In this document: positions 1 through 9,431 of the stretch, in pieces | How positions within the stretch are numbered: the stretch's first letter is position 1 | Layout: each line of letters starts with the position of its first letter | NCBI GenBank assembly: GCA_029624675.1 | Contig: JARSSP010000036.1 | Location: 1 to 64,000 of the forward strand | DNA from: Candidatus Contendibacter sp. | GTDB taxonomy: Bacteria; Pseudomonadota; Gammaproteobacteria; Competibacterales; Competibacteraceae | Direction of reading: 5' to 3' | DNA length: 64,000 nucleotides | Made by a program: the position numbers and the translations under genes | The notes under the pieces: model-generated | Database searches by the model: none | Told to the model about the DNA's origin: nothing | The model's input: the letters and a program-made list of their open reading frames with translations, nothing else

Positions 1-12
1 CCCGGCACACAC

Positions 13-63
13 GCTTAGCATCAGCCGCGCGCGTAGCGCGTCGGCTGCATGCTTTCGTTAGAG
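13..63 (-). other. attC-like (integron 59-base-element type) site, degenerate
   Basis: On the plus strand a GCTTAGC box (13-19) and a GTTAGAG box (57-63) flank an imperfect hairpin whose arms are CAGCCG (22-27) and CGGCTG (42-47) with a GCGCG-rich tip. Read on the minus strand it starts CTCTAAC and ends GCTAAGC, each one base off the RYYYAAC and GTTRRRY core consensus of integron attC sites. It lies about 50 bp past the stop codon of the peroxidase gene, where a cassette's attC should be. Its CTAAC and CAGCCGAC boxes have the same spacing as those of the attC-like site near 48 kb. The call rests on pattern only. Confidence 0.45.
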
Positions 64-109
64 CTATCTTTCTGCTCAACTCATTCGCTAATCAAGTAGG
101 TTACCAAGC

Positions 110-1600
110 TCAGTTCACTGAAGCGTTGCCTGCATCCGGGGTGGCAATGGTTAGCAGATCAATCATGCTGAAATCTCTGCCTTGCAGACCAGCCTCCACG
201 GTTGGCAGGGTTGGTGTCCAATCGGGGGCCTGCGCAAGATAGGACTGTTTGTCACCCTGAAGCAGTCCGATAATCACTTCGGCGACTATCCGTCCTCCTA
301 CCGGCCCAAGATGTTCGCCTTTTGCCAAGGCCTCAGCCTCTTTGAGAATGTAATACCAAAGCGGCGTGGTGACATCGAGATGCAGCGGCTTCAGTTCAGG
401 AAAGCTGCTCGGCTCCAACACGTCTTGGTGCATAGCCCTGGCAACACGCTGGCCCGATGGCAAGCTGAAAGTCAGGTGACGCAGCAGGTTTCTTTGCGCC
501 AATGATGCGGGGTTATTGGGCAAGCTAGGGTTAGGTACCACGGTGGGCGGTAGCGCAAATAGTGCTGATGACAGTTTGGTGTCGATTTTCTTGTTCGGGC
601 GGACGTTGCCATCACCAAAGTTGAAGAACGTGGGCCAGCCAACGAAGCGGCGCGGTGCGCGAACCCCACCACGCAAATCGTCGGGGTCAGCCGGATTAGC
701 ACCTGGGTCGCCGAAGATCATCGCAAAGAATGGACCGCCAGCTAAGCCAGTAAAGTTAGCGCGATATGACGGACGCACCTGACTATGACCGAAACGGTAG
801 GCCGCAACCGCAAACTCCACCGGAATAAAGGGCTCGTTGTTCCACTTGTAAAACTTCCGGCCGTGCTCCAAAACATCATTCACTATACCTTCTCCGCAGG
901 TCAGCGGCAGGAACTCATGAACGATGATCCACTGATAGTGCCAGCGTGTCAGGCGCTGCGCTTCCTGGAACAGTTCAGCACCAGCCAGCCCGGTGACCGC
1001 AAGCTGATCGACGATGGCATTGTGGAACTTCAAAAATGCCAAGTGGAGTTGTGAAATGATGAGATTCTCATCATTGCGTGGATCACCAATCAGCGCTATG
1101 TTTTCCGCATTGCGCGGCAGGTCGTCCTTAATCCCGCCACTTTCGATAAGAAACTTTTCTGGATATTCCCGCTGGTACAGGTAAGGCGAGGCGGTAGGGC
1201 CACTGCCGTAAAGGTTGTCAAGCGCGAGCGTCGGCGTGCGGAAGTTAGCGATTTGTTCCGGGTCGACCTGCCGCTCCAGGCTGGATGTCGGGTCAAACGT
1301 CATGTCATGATCCAGGAATTGCCCCAGAAACGTCATACCCGCACTCATCTTGAGATTGTTAACGTTGATCTTGTTGAGCGCAGGATCGATGATCAGGTCT
1401 TTGGCTGAAGCATTAGGAGGGTCTTTGGCATCCATGATGCCGCCAGGTTTGCCCAATTCAAGCAGCGCCTTGCGCGTAGACGGCGTGTCAGCGGCGAACG
1501 GCGGTAACGAGCCAAACATGCGGCCAAACTTGCCGCTATCTTGGTACTTAGAACGTGGTGGAATAAAATCAATTGTAAATGTACTGCCATGACTAGCCAT
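110..1600 (-). CDS. Animal-type haem peroxidase family protein
   Basis: A 496-residue protein of the animal haem peroxidase (peroxidase-cyclooxygenase) superfamily, which oxidises substrates with hydrogen peroxide using bound haem. The distal motif QFLDHDM (residues 94-100, His98), the GDPRNDEN segment (172-179) carrying the expected distal Arg175, a YGSG turn (131-134) and the proximal RFGHSQVR motif (269-276, His272) are in family order. No signal peptide is visible, so secretion is not supported. The ATG is preceded by a strong GGGAGGTTCC ribosome site. The gene is visibly less GC-rich than aas next door, and an attC-like site lies beyond its stop, so lateral acquisition is likely. Physiological substrate unknown. 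Confidence 0.88.
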   Translation of the reverse strand: MASHGSTFTIDFIPPRSKYQDSGKFGRMFGSLPPFAADTPSTRKALLELGKPGGIMDAKDPPNASAKDLIIDPALNKINVNNLKMSAGMTFLGQFLDHDMTFDPTSSLERQVDPEQIANFRTPTLALDNLYGSGPTASPYLYQREYPEKFLIESGGIKDDLPRNAENIALIGDPRNDENLIISQLHLAFLKFHNAIVDQLAVTGLAGAELFQEAQRLTRWHYQWIIVHEFLPLTCGEGIVNDVLEHGRKFYKWNNEPFIPVEFAVAAYRFGHSQVRPSYRANFTGLAGGPFFAMIFGDPGANPADPDDLRGGVRAPRRFVGWPTFFNFGDGNVRPNKKIDTKLSSALFALPPTVVPNPSLPNNPASLAQRNLLRHLTFSLPSGQRVARAMHQDVLEPSSFPELKPLHLDVTTPLWYYILKEAEALAKGEHLGPVGGRIVAEVIIGLLQGDKQSYLAQAPDWTPTLPTVEAGLQGRDFSMIDLLTIATPDAGNASVN

Positions 1601-1959
1601 TGGAACCTCCCGATCAAATTGACTTAACCAGTGATTATGTCGTTTCGGCCTATCTACATAAATCAGTCATTGCACTCAACAATAACTTGATTTTTCTCGT
1701 CTTTACCAGCGGTATAACTCCATACACCAGCCCTTTAGCCTTGGAAATCCCGCTATGTTCGCCGTCCGCCCGAAGCAGACCCGGCACCACGAGGTGCTTT
1801 TAGCTAAAAGGCATCTTCCATGCCACAGCCGCGCCCGGTGCGAATGGTGTTATCCATGAAGGAGTTATCGGCGCTGGTTCATTTTTTTACTGCCGGGGCG
1901 GTTTCAATTTGAAACAGGGAGATTTCACGCCGTTTCAAATTGAAGCGAGCGCTTGGCGA
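1601..1959. other. Intergenic region upstream of the peroxidase gene
   Basis: This 359-bp stretch separates the start of the peroxidase gene from the 3' end of the aas-like gene. It holds a hairpin GCACC-ACGA-GGTGC (1784-1797) running into a TTTTAGCTAAAA palindrome (1798-1809), which could act as a terminator, and two operator-like palindromes near 1901-1944. I see no convincing gene; the short plus-strand ORF at 1600-1803 has no recognisable content. Confidence 0.5.
1901..1945. promoter_or_regulatory. Pair of TTCAA-N-TTGAA palindromes, operator-like
   Basis: GTTTCAATTTGAAAC (1901-1915) is a perfect 7-bp dyad around one base. A second copy, TTCAAATTGAA, lies at 1934-1944, about three helical turns on. 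Paired identical dyads in an intergenic gap suggest a regulator site, possibly for the peroxidase gene about 300 bp away on the minus strand. The regulator is not identifiable from sequence. Confidence 0.4.
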
Positions 1960-4179
1960 TCAAGAAGGGCCATCCGCCCTGCCCGCGCTCAACGCTTCCG
2001 CCAGTCGCCGGGCGCCCGGATAGTCCGGTTTGCCGGAGCCAAGCAGCGGAATTTCGCGCACGGTCAAGACGCGCCGGGGAATGTAAAGCTCCCCCAATCC
2101 TTCGCGGTGGGCCGCTCCGATCAATTCCTGACGGTCGGCGTCCCGGCGGGTGGTCAACAGCACGATGTTTTCGCCCTTGACCGGGTCGGGCAGATTGATG
2201 GCGGCGTGCTGGTCTTCCGGCCAGCACTCGGCGGCCAGTTGCTCGATTTTGGCCAGCGAGATCATTTCGCCAGCCAGCTTGGCGAAGCGCTTGGCCCGGC
2301 CGAGGATGGTGACGAAACCCTCCGCGTCGACGCGGACGATATCGCCGGTATCGTGCCAGCCCGGCCCGCGCCCGGTGCGCGGCGGGACCAGCCGGTCCGG
2401 CTGGCCGGGCAGCAGGTAACCGGCCATGACGTTCGCGCCGCGCACGCACAGCAGCCCACCCTCGGCGATGCCCTCCACCGGTTCCAGGTAATGCTCGATG
2501 CCCGGCAACAGCTTGCCGACCGTACCGCCGCGATGATGACGGCGGCTGTTGGTAGCCAGCACCGGACTGGCCTCGGTCAGGCCATAGCCCTCGCTGATGC
2601 GAATACCGAATTTCTCCGCCCACAGCCGGCGCGTCTCCTCGCGCAACGGTTCGGCGCCCATGACGACCAACCGCACGCTGAAAAAATCGTAGGGATCGGC
2701 GTGGCGACCGTAGCCCATCAAAAACGTGTTGGTGCCGAACAGCACCGTGGCGCGGCGCTCGTAGCTCAGTTCCGGAATGACGTGGTAGTGCAGCGGCGAG
2801 GGATACAGAACCAGCCGGGCGCCGAGCAGCAACGGGGTCAGGGTGGCGGTGGTCAGGCCAAAGGCGTGGAACACCGGCAAGGCGTTGAGGATCACATCGC
2901 AGGGCGTGATGTCCAGGGCGGCGCGGGCCTGGGCGAAGTTGGCCAGCAGGTTGCGATGGGTCAGCACCACGCCTTTCGGCTCCCGTTCCGAGCCCGAAGT
3001 GAACAAAATGACCGCCGGGTCGTCGGCGCGCACCGGTCCAGCCCATCGGTGGAAGCTCCACCCCGGAACCAGGGCCCGCGCCAGTCCGCGCAAGCGCGCT
3101 GACAGGGTGGCTCGCGGCCGCAAATCCTCCAGGAACAGCACCTGAACGTGTTCGCCCAGCGCGGCGATGGGCGTGTCCAGATTGGCGGCCGCCGCGAAGG
3201 CGCGCGAGGTGCAGACCGTTCGCACTTGGGCGGTACGGCAGGCGCTGATGAGTTCGTGAGCGCCGACGGTGAAGTTGAGCACCACCGGCGTCCAGCCCCG
3301 CAGGTGCAAGGCCAGGAAGGCGATGACGGCAGCGGCGCTGTTCGGCAGAAGTAGGCCGACCCTCGTCCCCGACCCATCGGCCCTCACCCCCGACCCCTCT
3401 CCCAGTGGGAGAGGGGAGTGATCGAGTAGTTCGGCCAGGATGAAGGCGCGAGTGAACAGCGCCCGCCAGCCGAGCCGTTGTTGTTGGGCGTCCTCAAGAA
3501 TCACTCGCCTCCCGCCATGCCGTTCCCACGCCTCCAACAACGCCATGACCAGCGGCTGGTCGATATTCATGCCGGCGTAGGCCAGTTCGACCATGAGTTC
3601 GTCCAGTTGCCGACCGAGTTGCTGGCGGCGGGCGCGGCCACTGCTGGCGGTGGCGGACAAGCGACGCGGTGGCAGTAGGGTCAGGCGGACGCGCGGGAAC
3701 GGCCGCCGGCGCACGATCCCTTGCAACCGGGACAGCAGGCTGTATTGGGCGCCCTCGATATAGACCGGTAACAGCGCGGCGTCGGCCTTGTCGGCGGCCA
3801 GCGCCGGCCCTTCGTAAATTTTCATCAACGCGCCGGTGACGCTGATCCGTCCCTCCGGAAACACCGCCACCCGCTCGCCGGCCTTGAGGTGCTGGATCAG
3901 AGTCTTCAGGTAATGCGGGTTGGTCGGATCGATACCGATGTGGCGGGTCACGGCGATGAACGGCTTGACCCACCAGTGGCGGGCAACGTGGGTATTGATC
4001 ACGAAGATCGGCACGTCGGGCAAAAATGCCGCCAGCAGCGCTCCATCCAGATAGGAAGTATGGTTGGCGACGATCAGTAGCCGCCGCTCATCGTGCGGGT
4101 AATGTTCCCAGCCGCGCAGTTCCACCCGGAACAGCCGCCGGAACAATCCGCGGGCCAGGCGTTGCAGCACGTGGCGCAT
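1960..4179 (-). CDS. aas: Bifunctional acyltransferase / acyl-ACP (AMP-forming) synthetase, Aas-like
   Basis: A 739-residue fusion. The N-terminal acyltransferase domain has the HTSYLD motif (HX4D, His40-Asp45) and an FPEGRIS substrate-site motif near residue 107. The C-terminal AMP-binding domain has the phosphate loop TSGSEREPKG near residue 390 and an HDTGDIV segment near 606. Aas re-acylates lysophosphatidylethanolamine at the inner membrane with fatty acids activated on bound ACP. It starts 3 bp after the prfC stop, so they are probably cotranscribed. Residues about 254-267 (HSPLPLGEGSGVR) are encoded by an inserted 40-bp palindromic repeat at the domain linker that keeps the frame. An acyl-CoA-synthetase-like activity is an alternative. 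Confidence 0.85.
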   Translation of the reverse strand: MRHVLQRLARGLFRRLFRVELRGWEHYPHDERRLLIVANHTSYLDGALLAAFLPDVPIFVINTHVARHWWVKPFIAVTRHIGIDPTNPHYLKTLIQHLKAGERVAVFPEGRISVTGALMKIYEGPALAADKADAALLPVYIEGAQYSLLSRLQGIVRRRPFPRVRLTLLPPRRLSATASSGRARRQQLGRQLDELMVELAYAGMNIDQPLVMALLEAWERHGGRRVILEDAQQQRLGWRALFTRAFILAELLDHSPLPLGEGSGVRADGSGTRVGLLLPNSAAAVIAFLALHLRGWTPVVLNFTVGAHELISACRTAQVRTVCTSRAFAAAANLDTPIAALGEHVQVLFLEDLRPRATLSARLRGLARALVPGWSFHRWAGPVRADDPAVILFTSGSEREPKGVVLTHRNLLANFAQARAALDITPCDVILNALPVFHAFGLTTATLTPLLLGARLVLYPSPLHYHVIPELSYERRATVLFGTNTFLMGYGRHADPYDFFSVRLVVMGAEPLREETRRLWAEKFGIRISEGYGLTEASPVLATNSRRHHRGGTVGKLLPGIEHYLEPVEGIAEGGLLCVRGANVMAGYLLPGQPDRLVPPRTGRGPGWHDTGDIVRVDAEGFVTILGRAKRFAKLAGEMISLAKIEQLAAECWPEDQHAAINLPDPVKGENIVLLTTRRDADRQELIGAAHREGLGELYIPRRVLTVREIPLLGSGKPDYPGARRLAEALSAGRADGPS
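3381..3420 (-). repeat. 40-bp palindromic repeat, copy 1 (inside aas)
   Basis: A GC-rich element with arms CCCCTCTCCC and GGGAGAGGGG, followed by a TCGGGGGTGAGGG tail on the minus strand. It matches the copy at 26751-26790 at 36 of 40 positions by my count. In aas it is translated in frame as HSPLPLGEGSGVR between the acyltransferase and adenylating domains. Confidence 0.85.
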
Positions 4180-4182
4180 GGT

Positions 4183-5775
4183 TCAGCGCGAGCCGTGTTC
4201 GCGCGTGGCGGCGAACCGCACCTCGGGCCAGCGTTCCTGGGTCAGTTGCAGGTTGACCCGGGTGGGCGCGATGTAGACCAGTTCGCCGTGATGGTCCAGC
4301 GCCAAATTATCGTGCAGCTTGGTTTTGAAGTCGTCGAACCGTTTGGGATCGGCGCAGCGCACCCAGCGGGCGGTGGTGACGTTGACGTTCTCGAAGCCGC
4401 ACTCGACCCCGTATTCACTGCGCAGCCGGAAGGCGGCCACGTCGAATTGCAGTATTCCGACCGCGCCCAGAATCAAGTCGTTGCTGTTGAGCGGGCGGAA
4501 CAGTTGGGTCGCGCCCTCCTCGCAAAGCTGCTCCAGGCCCTTTTGCAGCGCCTTCATTTTCAACGGATCGCGCAGCCGGGCGCGGCGAAACAGTTCCGGG
4601 GCGAAGTCGGGGATGCCGGTGAAATTCAGGTCCTCGCCCTGGGTGAAGGTATCACCGATGCGGATGGTGCCGTGGTTGTGCAGGCCGATGATGTCGCCGG
4701 GATAGGCTGCTTCGACGTGCTCGCGCTCGGCGGCCATGAAGGTGAGGGCGTCGGCGATCTTGATCTCGCGGCCGAGGCGGACATGACGCGCCTTCATGCC
4801 CGGCTGGTAGGTGCCGGAGCAGACGCGCAGGAAGGCGATGCGGTCGCGGTGCTGCGGGTCCATGTTCGCCTGAATCTTGAACACGAAACCGGTAAAGGCT
4901 TCCTCCTCCGGGTGGACCGCGCGGGTGGCGGTGGGGCACGGCCGGGGCGGCGGCGCGTGCTCGATGAAATCGTCCAGCATTTCCTGAACGCCGAAATTGG
5001 TCAGCGCCGAGCCGAAGAACACCGGAGTTAGACGACCGGCGCGGTATTCGGCGAAATCGAAGGTATGGCTGGCGCCCCGCACCAGTTCGATTTCGTCCCG
5101 CAAGGCTTGCGCCCGATCCGCGCCCAGCGTCGCGTCCACATCCGGGTGGTCGAGGCCCTGGATGATGCGGCCGGTATTGACGCGGCCGTCGCGGGAAGGA
5201 TCGTAAAGGTGGATGAAATCCTGATCGAGATGGTAGACGCCCTTCAGTTCGCGGCCCATGCCGATCGGCCAGGTGACCGGGGCGCAACGAATTTTTAGGA
5301 TGTCCTCGACTTCGTCCAGCAGTTCGATCGGTTCGCGGCCGTCGCGGTCCAGCTTGTTGATGAAGGTGAAGATCGGGGTGTCGCGCAGCCGGCAAACTTC
5401 CATCAGCTTGATGGTGCGTTCCTCGACGCCCCGCGCGCAGTCGATGACCATCAGCGCCGAATCCACGGCGGTCAGGGTGCGATAGGTGTCCTCGGAAAAA
5501 TCCTCGTGGCCGGGCGTGTCGAGCAGGTTGATGATGCGGTCGCGGTAGGGGAACTGCATCACCGAGGAGGTGACCGAGATGCCGCGCTGCTGCTCCAGCG
5601 CCATCCAGTCGCTGGTGGCGTGGCGGGCGGCCTTGCGGCCCTTGACCGTGCCGGCCATCTGAATCGCGCCGCCGAACAGCAACAGTTTTTCGGTCAGGGT
5701 GGTCTTACCGGCGTCGGGGTGGGAGATGATGGCGAAGGTGCGCCGGCGGCTGAGTTCGTCGAGAAAGGTGGTCAT
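4183..5775 (-). CDS. prfC: Peptide chain release factor 3 (RF3)
   Basis: A 530-residue translational GTPase that recycles RF1 and RF2 from the ribosome after peptide release. The G1 loop SHPDAGKTT lies at residues 18-26, G3 DTPGH at 86-90 and G4 NKLD at 140-143, followed by the domain II and III regions typical of RF3; length fits the family (E. coli 529). Upstream, 226 bp separate it from prmC, and downstream it is nearly contiguous with the aas-like gene. Nothing unusual. Confidence 0.97.
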   Translation of the reverse strand: MTTFLDELSRRRTFAIISHPDAGKTTLTEKLLLFGGAIQMAGTVKGRKAARHATSDWMALEQQRGISVTSSVMQFPYRDRIINLLDTPGHEDFSEDTYRTLTAVDSALMVIDCARGVEERTIKLMEVCRLRDTPIFTFINKLDRDGREPIELLDEVEDILKIRCAPVTWPIGMGRELKGVYHLDQDFIHLYDPSRDGRVNTGRIIQGLDHPDVDATLGADRAQALRDEIELVRGASHTFDFAEYRAGRLTPVFFGSALTNFGVQEMLDDFIEHAPPPRPCPTATRAVHPEEEAFTGFVFKIQANMDPQHRDRIAFLRVCSGTYQPGMKARHVRLGREIKIADALTFMAAEREHVEAAYPGDIIGLHNHGTIRIGDTFTQGEDLNFTGIPDFAPELFRRARLRDPLKMKALQKGLEQLCEEGATQLFRPLNSNDLILGAVGILQFDVAAFRLRSEYGVECGFENVNVTTARWVRCADPKRFDDFKTKLHDNLALDHHGELVYIAPTRVNLQLTQERWPEVRFAATREHGSR

Positions 5776-6001
5776 TACAGGCTGGGTGATAGGTTAGGTT
5801 GGACTGTGATGGGGTTTTAATTCTACTTTGCCAGAACACCTGTCACTAGTCGTTAAGTCGTTGTTTGCGATAGTCGGAATCGATGGTGGCCGGACGTTTG
5901 CGGTGGCGGACTTCCATCTAGCGAAAAACCTCCTCCAAGGGCGTATCCGGCCGGGGTAAGAGGCTGTCTAAAAACGCCTTTTAGAATTCCAGCGGGAGCG
6001 A

Positions 6002-6871
6002 TCATGGAAGAGCACCCAAGAATACGGATGGCCAGCACCCACCGCTGGTCCGGTTCAGGCCAGCCGCGTCCCGATGGTCGCTCACCGCGTCGAAGCCGCG
6101 TTCCCGCAGCAGCGCCGGAACCACCGCGCCCTGATCGTAACCGTGTTCCAGCAACAGCCAGCCGCCCGGCTTCAGATGATTTGGAGCCTGGGCGACGATA
6201 GCGCGCAGGGCGGACAATCCATCGTCGCCCGCCACCAGCGCCGCCGGCGGTTCGAATCGCAATTCGCCTTGTCGCCAACGGAGATCAGCGGCGGCGACAT
6301 ACGGCGGATTGGCGACGATCAGGTCGAACCGTTCGTGACCCAGCGGCGCGCACCAGTCGCCTTCCCGAAATTCCACGTTGCGAATCCCCAGTCGCCGGGC
6401 GTTGCGCCGGGCGACGATCAACGCCGCTGGACTTTGATCGGTGGCGACGATCCGCGCCAGGGGCCGTTCCACCGCCAGCGCCAGGGCAATCGCGCCACTG
6501 CCCGTCCCAAGGTCGGCGACGGTCACCGGCCGGTCCTTCGACAACCGCGCCAGCGCCAATTCCACCAACAATTCGGTTTCCGGGCGGGGAATCAGCGTAT
6601 CCGGGGTGACTTCCAGGTCCAGCGACCAAAACTCCCGTCGGCCCAGGATGTAGGCCACGGGTTCGCCCGCGCTCCGACGTTCCAGCCAGGCGGCAAAACG
6701 AGCGGCCTGTTCAAGCTCCGGCAGTCGTTCTGGCCAGGCGTGCAAATAACTTCGTGGTTGTTCCAGCGCCGCCGCCAGCAGGATTTCGGCGTCCAGGCGT
6801 GGACTATCGCTGATTTCGGTCAGCCGCCGGGCGGCGTGGGCGAGCAATTCGCGGAGGGTGGCGGCGCTCAC
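6002..6871 (-). CDS. prmC: Release factor glutamine methyltransferase PrmC
   Basis: A 289-residue S-adenosylmethionine-dependent N5-glutamine methyltransferase that modifies the GGQ glutamine of RF1 and RF2. The SAM-binding motif ADLGTGSG lies near residue 120 and the catalytic NPPY at 188-191, after an N-terminal helical substrate domain. The GTG start overlaps the prfA stop by 4 bp (GTGA), so translational coupling with its substrate gene is likely. The frame stays open far upstream, but that part is antisense-free shadow of prfA. Confidence 0.95.
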   Translation of the reverse strand: MSAATLRELLAHAARRLTEISDSPRLDAEILLAAALEQPRSYLHAWPERLPELEQAARFAAWLERRSAGEPVAYILGRREFWSLDLEVTPDTLIPRPETELLVELALARLSKDRPVTVADLGTGSGAIALALAVERPLARIVATDQSPAALIVARRNARRLGIRNVEFREGDWCAPLGHERFDLIVANPPYVAAADLRWRQGELRFEPPAALVAGDDGLSALRAIVAQAPNHLKPGGWLLLEHGYDQGAVVPALLRERGFDAVSDHRDAAGLNRTSGGCWPSVFLGALP

Positions 6872-7950
6872 TCGGCCAGCGCCGCCAACTGGTCGGCCTG
6901 ATATTCCTGGATCAGCGGGTCGATGATGGGATCGAGATTGCCGGCCAGAATGTCGCCCAGTTTGTAGAGCGTGAGGTTGATGCGGTGATCGGTGACCCGC
7001 CCCTGCGGGAAATTGTAGGTGCGGATGCGCTCCGAGCGGTCGCCGCTGCCGACCAACAGCTTTCGAGTCTGGGCCTGGGCGGTTTGCTGCTTCTCTCGCT
7101 CCCCCGCCAGCAGCTTCGCTTGCAGCAGGGACATGGCCCGCGCCCGGTTCTTGTGCTGGGAGCGCTCGTCCTGACATTCCACCACGATGCCGCTGGGCAG
7201 GTGGGTAATGCGAATCGCCGAGTCGGTCTTGTTGACGTGCTGGCCGCCGGCTCCGGAAGCGCGATAGGTGTCGATACGTAACTCGCTGGGATGAATCTCG
7301 ACCTGCTCCACTTCCGCCAGTTCCGGCAGGATCGCCACGGTGGCGGCGGAAGTGTGGATGCGGCCCTGCGCCTCGGTGACCGGCACCCGCTGCACCCGGT
7401 GCGCCCCGGATTCGAATTTCAGCCGCGAATACGCGCCCTGGCCGATGACGCGGGTGATCACTTCCTTGTAGCCGCCGTGCTCGCCAAGACTTTCGCTGAG
7501 GATTTCCCACTGCCAGCCGCGCAATTCGGCGTAACGGCCATACATGCGCAACAGATCGCCGGCGAACAGCGCCGCCTCGTCGCCGCCGGTGCCGGCGCGG
7601 ATTTCCAGGAACACGTTGCCGGCGTCATGCGGGTCGCGCGGCAGCAGCAACAGTTGCAGCGCCCGTTCCTGCTCGGCGCGGCGGGCTTCGGCTTGCAACA
7701 CTTCGTCCTGGGCTAGGGCGCGCAGGTCCGGATCGCTATCCCGACTCATCTCGCGGGCCGCGTCCAGATCGTCCAGGGTACGGCGATAGGTCCAAAATCC
7801 GTTCGCCACCGGCTCCAGTTGCGCGTATTCCACCGACAGGGCGCGGAAACGGTCGCTGTCGCCGATGATTTCGGGTTCGGCCAGCAACGCGCCGACCTCC
7901 TCGCGCCGGGAGGCCAGTTGTTCCAGCTTGGCCAGCATGGAGGGATTCAT
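6868..7950 (-). CDS. prfA: Peptide chain release factor 1 (RF1)
   Basis: A 360-residue class I release factor that reads UAA and UAG. The peptidyl-tRNA hydrolysis motif GGQ is at 234-236 within [13 protein letters not shown], and the codon-reading tripeptide is PVT within [10 protein letters not shown], matching the RF1 PxT pattern rather than the RF2 SPF. Start and stop overlap the hemA stop and the prmC start by 4 bp each, giving a compact hemA-prfA-prmC operon. Confidence 0.97.
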   Translation of the reverse strand: MNPSMLAKLEQLASRREEVGALLAEPEIIGDSDRFRALSVEYAQLEPVANGFWTYRRTLDDLDAAREMSRDSDPDLRALAQDEVLQAEARRAEQERALQLLLLPRDPHDAGNVFLEIRAGTGGDEAALFAGDLLRMYGRYAELRGWQWEILSESLGEHGGYKEVITRVIGQGAYSRLKFESGAHRVQRVPVTEAQGRIHTSAATVAILPELAEVEQVEIHPSELRIDTYRASGAGGQHVNKTDSAIRITHLPSGIVVECQDERSQHKNRARAMSLLQAKLLAGEREKQQTAQAQTRKLLVGSGDRSERIRTYNFPQGRVTDHRINLTLYKLGDILAGNLDPIIDPLIQEYQADQLAALAE

Positions 7951-9215
7951 CGATGGGAATTTTCGCCGTTCAGGCGGTACAGATTCTTGATCAGATTCAG
8001 CATATCGACGTCGCCTTGGGTGGCGGCCTCGCGCAGGCCGGCGCAGGGCGAATGAAGGAGCTTGTTGGTCAGGAGATTGGCGAGAAGCTCTAGTACCTCG
8101 CCTGGATTTTTGCCCTGAGCCAGTTGGCGTCGCGCGCGGGCCAGCGCCTCGTCGCGGATGGTCTCGGCCCGCTGGCGCAGGGCAAGGATGCTGGCGACGC
8201 CATCCTGGGCGCGCAACCAGCCCATGAAGTGTTCGGCCTGGTGATCGATGATCTCCTCAGCCTGCGCGGCGGCGGCCTTCCGGGAACGCAGGTTCTCCTG
8301 GATGATGTCCTTGAGATCATCCACCGTGTATAGATACACGTCATCCAGGCTGGCGACCGCCGGATCAATATCGCGCGGCACCGCCAGGTCCACCATGAAC
8401 ATCGGCCGGCGGCGGCGCTGTTTCAGGCAGGACTGGACCCGCGCTGCGTCCAGCATCAGGCCAGGACTGGCGGTGGCGGCGATCACGATATCGGCCTCGC
8501 CCAGATGAATGGGGATTTCTTCCAGGGCGATGGCGTAGCCGCCGAACGGCGCGACCAGGGCGTGCGCCCGCTCCAAGGTGCGATTGGCGACGATCAGCCG
8601 GCCCACGCCGTTTTCATGCAGGTGGCGGGCGACCAGTTCGATGGTGTCGCCGGCGCCGATCAGCAACGCGGCGCGCTTGGGCAGATCGGCGAAAATCTGC
8701 TTGGCCAGACCCACCGCCGCGAACGCCACCGACACCGGGCTGGCGCCGATGCGGGTGTCGGTGCGCACCTGTTTGGCCACCGCGAAGGTATGCTGGAACA
8801 ACCGCTCCAGCCGGGCGCCCAGGGTCCCCGCGCCGTTGGCGGCCTGATAAGCGGCCTTGACCTGGCCGAGAATCTGCGGCTCGCCCAGCACTAGCGAATC
8901 CAGCCCGGAGGCGACCCGCAGAATATGACGCACCGCCTGCTGGTCGGCATACCGGTACAGATAGGGCTGTAAATCCACCGTCGGCAACAGGTGATAATCA
9001 CCCAGCCACTCCACCACCTGGCCACCATCCCGATCGTTCAGGCCACAGTATAGTTCGGTGCGGTTACAGGTCGAAAGGATAGCCGCCTCATGGGCCCCGC
9101 CACGATCAAGCAAATCCCGCAGGGCCGCGCCCACTCGGTCGGGCGCGAACGCCACCCGTTCGCGCACGCCGACGGGAGCGGTCCGGTGATTGAGGCCAAG
9201 AGCCAGAAGCAGCAT
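7947..9215 (-). CDS. hemA: Glutamyl-tRNA reductase
   Basis: A 422-residue NADPH-dependent enzyme that reduces glutamyl-tRNA(Glu) to glutamate-1-semialdehyde, the first committed step of C5-pathway tetrapyrrole synthesis. The catalytic-Cys motif STCNRTE lies near residue 48-54, the NADP-binding segment LLIGAGDT in mid-protein, and a helical dimerisation domain at the C-terminus. It is the first gene of the hemA-prfA-prmC operon; the divergent TPR-lipoprotein gene begins 216 bp away, so this gap should hold back-to-back promoters, though I see no unambiguous -35/-10 pair. Confidence 0.97.
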   Translation of the reverse strand: MLLLALGLNHRTAPVGVRERVAFAPDRVGAALRDLLDRGGAHEAAILSTCNRTELYCGLNDRDGGQVVEWLGDYHLLPTVDLQPYLYRYADQQAVRHILRVASGLDSLVLGEPQILGQVKAAYQAANGAGTLGARLERLFQHTFAVAKQVRTDTRIGASPVSVAFAAVGLAKQIFADLPKRAALLIGAGDTIELVARHLHENGVGRLIVANRTLERAHALVAPFGGYAIALEEIPIHLGEADIVIAATASPGLMLDAARVQSCLKQRRRRPMFMVDLAVPRDIDPAVASLDDVYLYTVDDLKDIIQENLRSRKAAAAQAEEIIDHQAEHFMGWLRAQDGVASILALRQRAETIRDEALARARRQLAQGKNPGEVLELLANLLTNKLLHSPCAGLREAATQGDVDMLNLIKNLYRLNGENSHR

Positions 9216-9431
9216 GAAACGCGGTCGGACAAGGTTGGAAAATTAAAAAATCATTCTGCGGGATAAAACCGGTGAATGGCAAGGTCATACCGCCATTGGA
9301 TTATACTGTGAACCGATGGTGGTTCCGTGGGCGCGAACAGGCGCGCCGCGGGATGAAAACCGACATTCCGCTCTGGCTCCACTCCGTTTCGCGCGGCCTT
9401 TCCAGCCGCCGAACCACGACGCGCGCTGGCA

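Noticed and set aside
5776..6001. Insertion-sequence remnant in the prmC-prfC gap
   Set aside because: A GAGGCTGTCTAAAAA string is reminiscent of IS ends, but there is no partner end, target duplication or transposase fragment I can support.
9216..9431. TATACT at 9302 as the promoter of the TPR-lipoprotein gene
   Set aside because: No acceptable -35 at 16-18 bp upstream.
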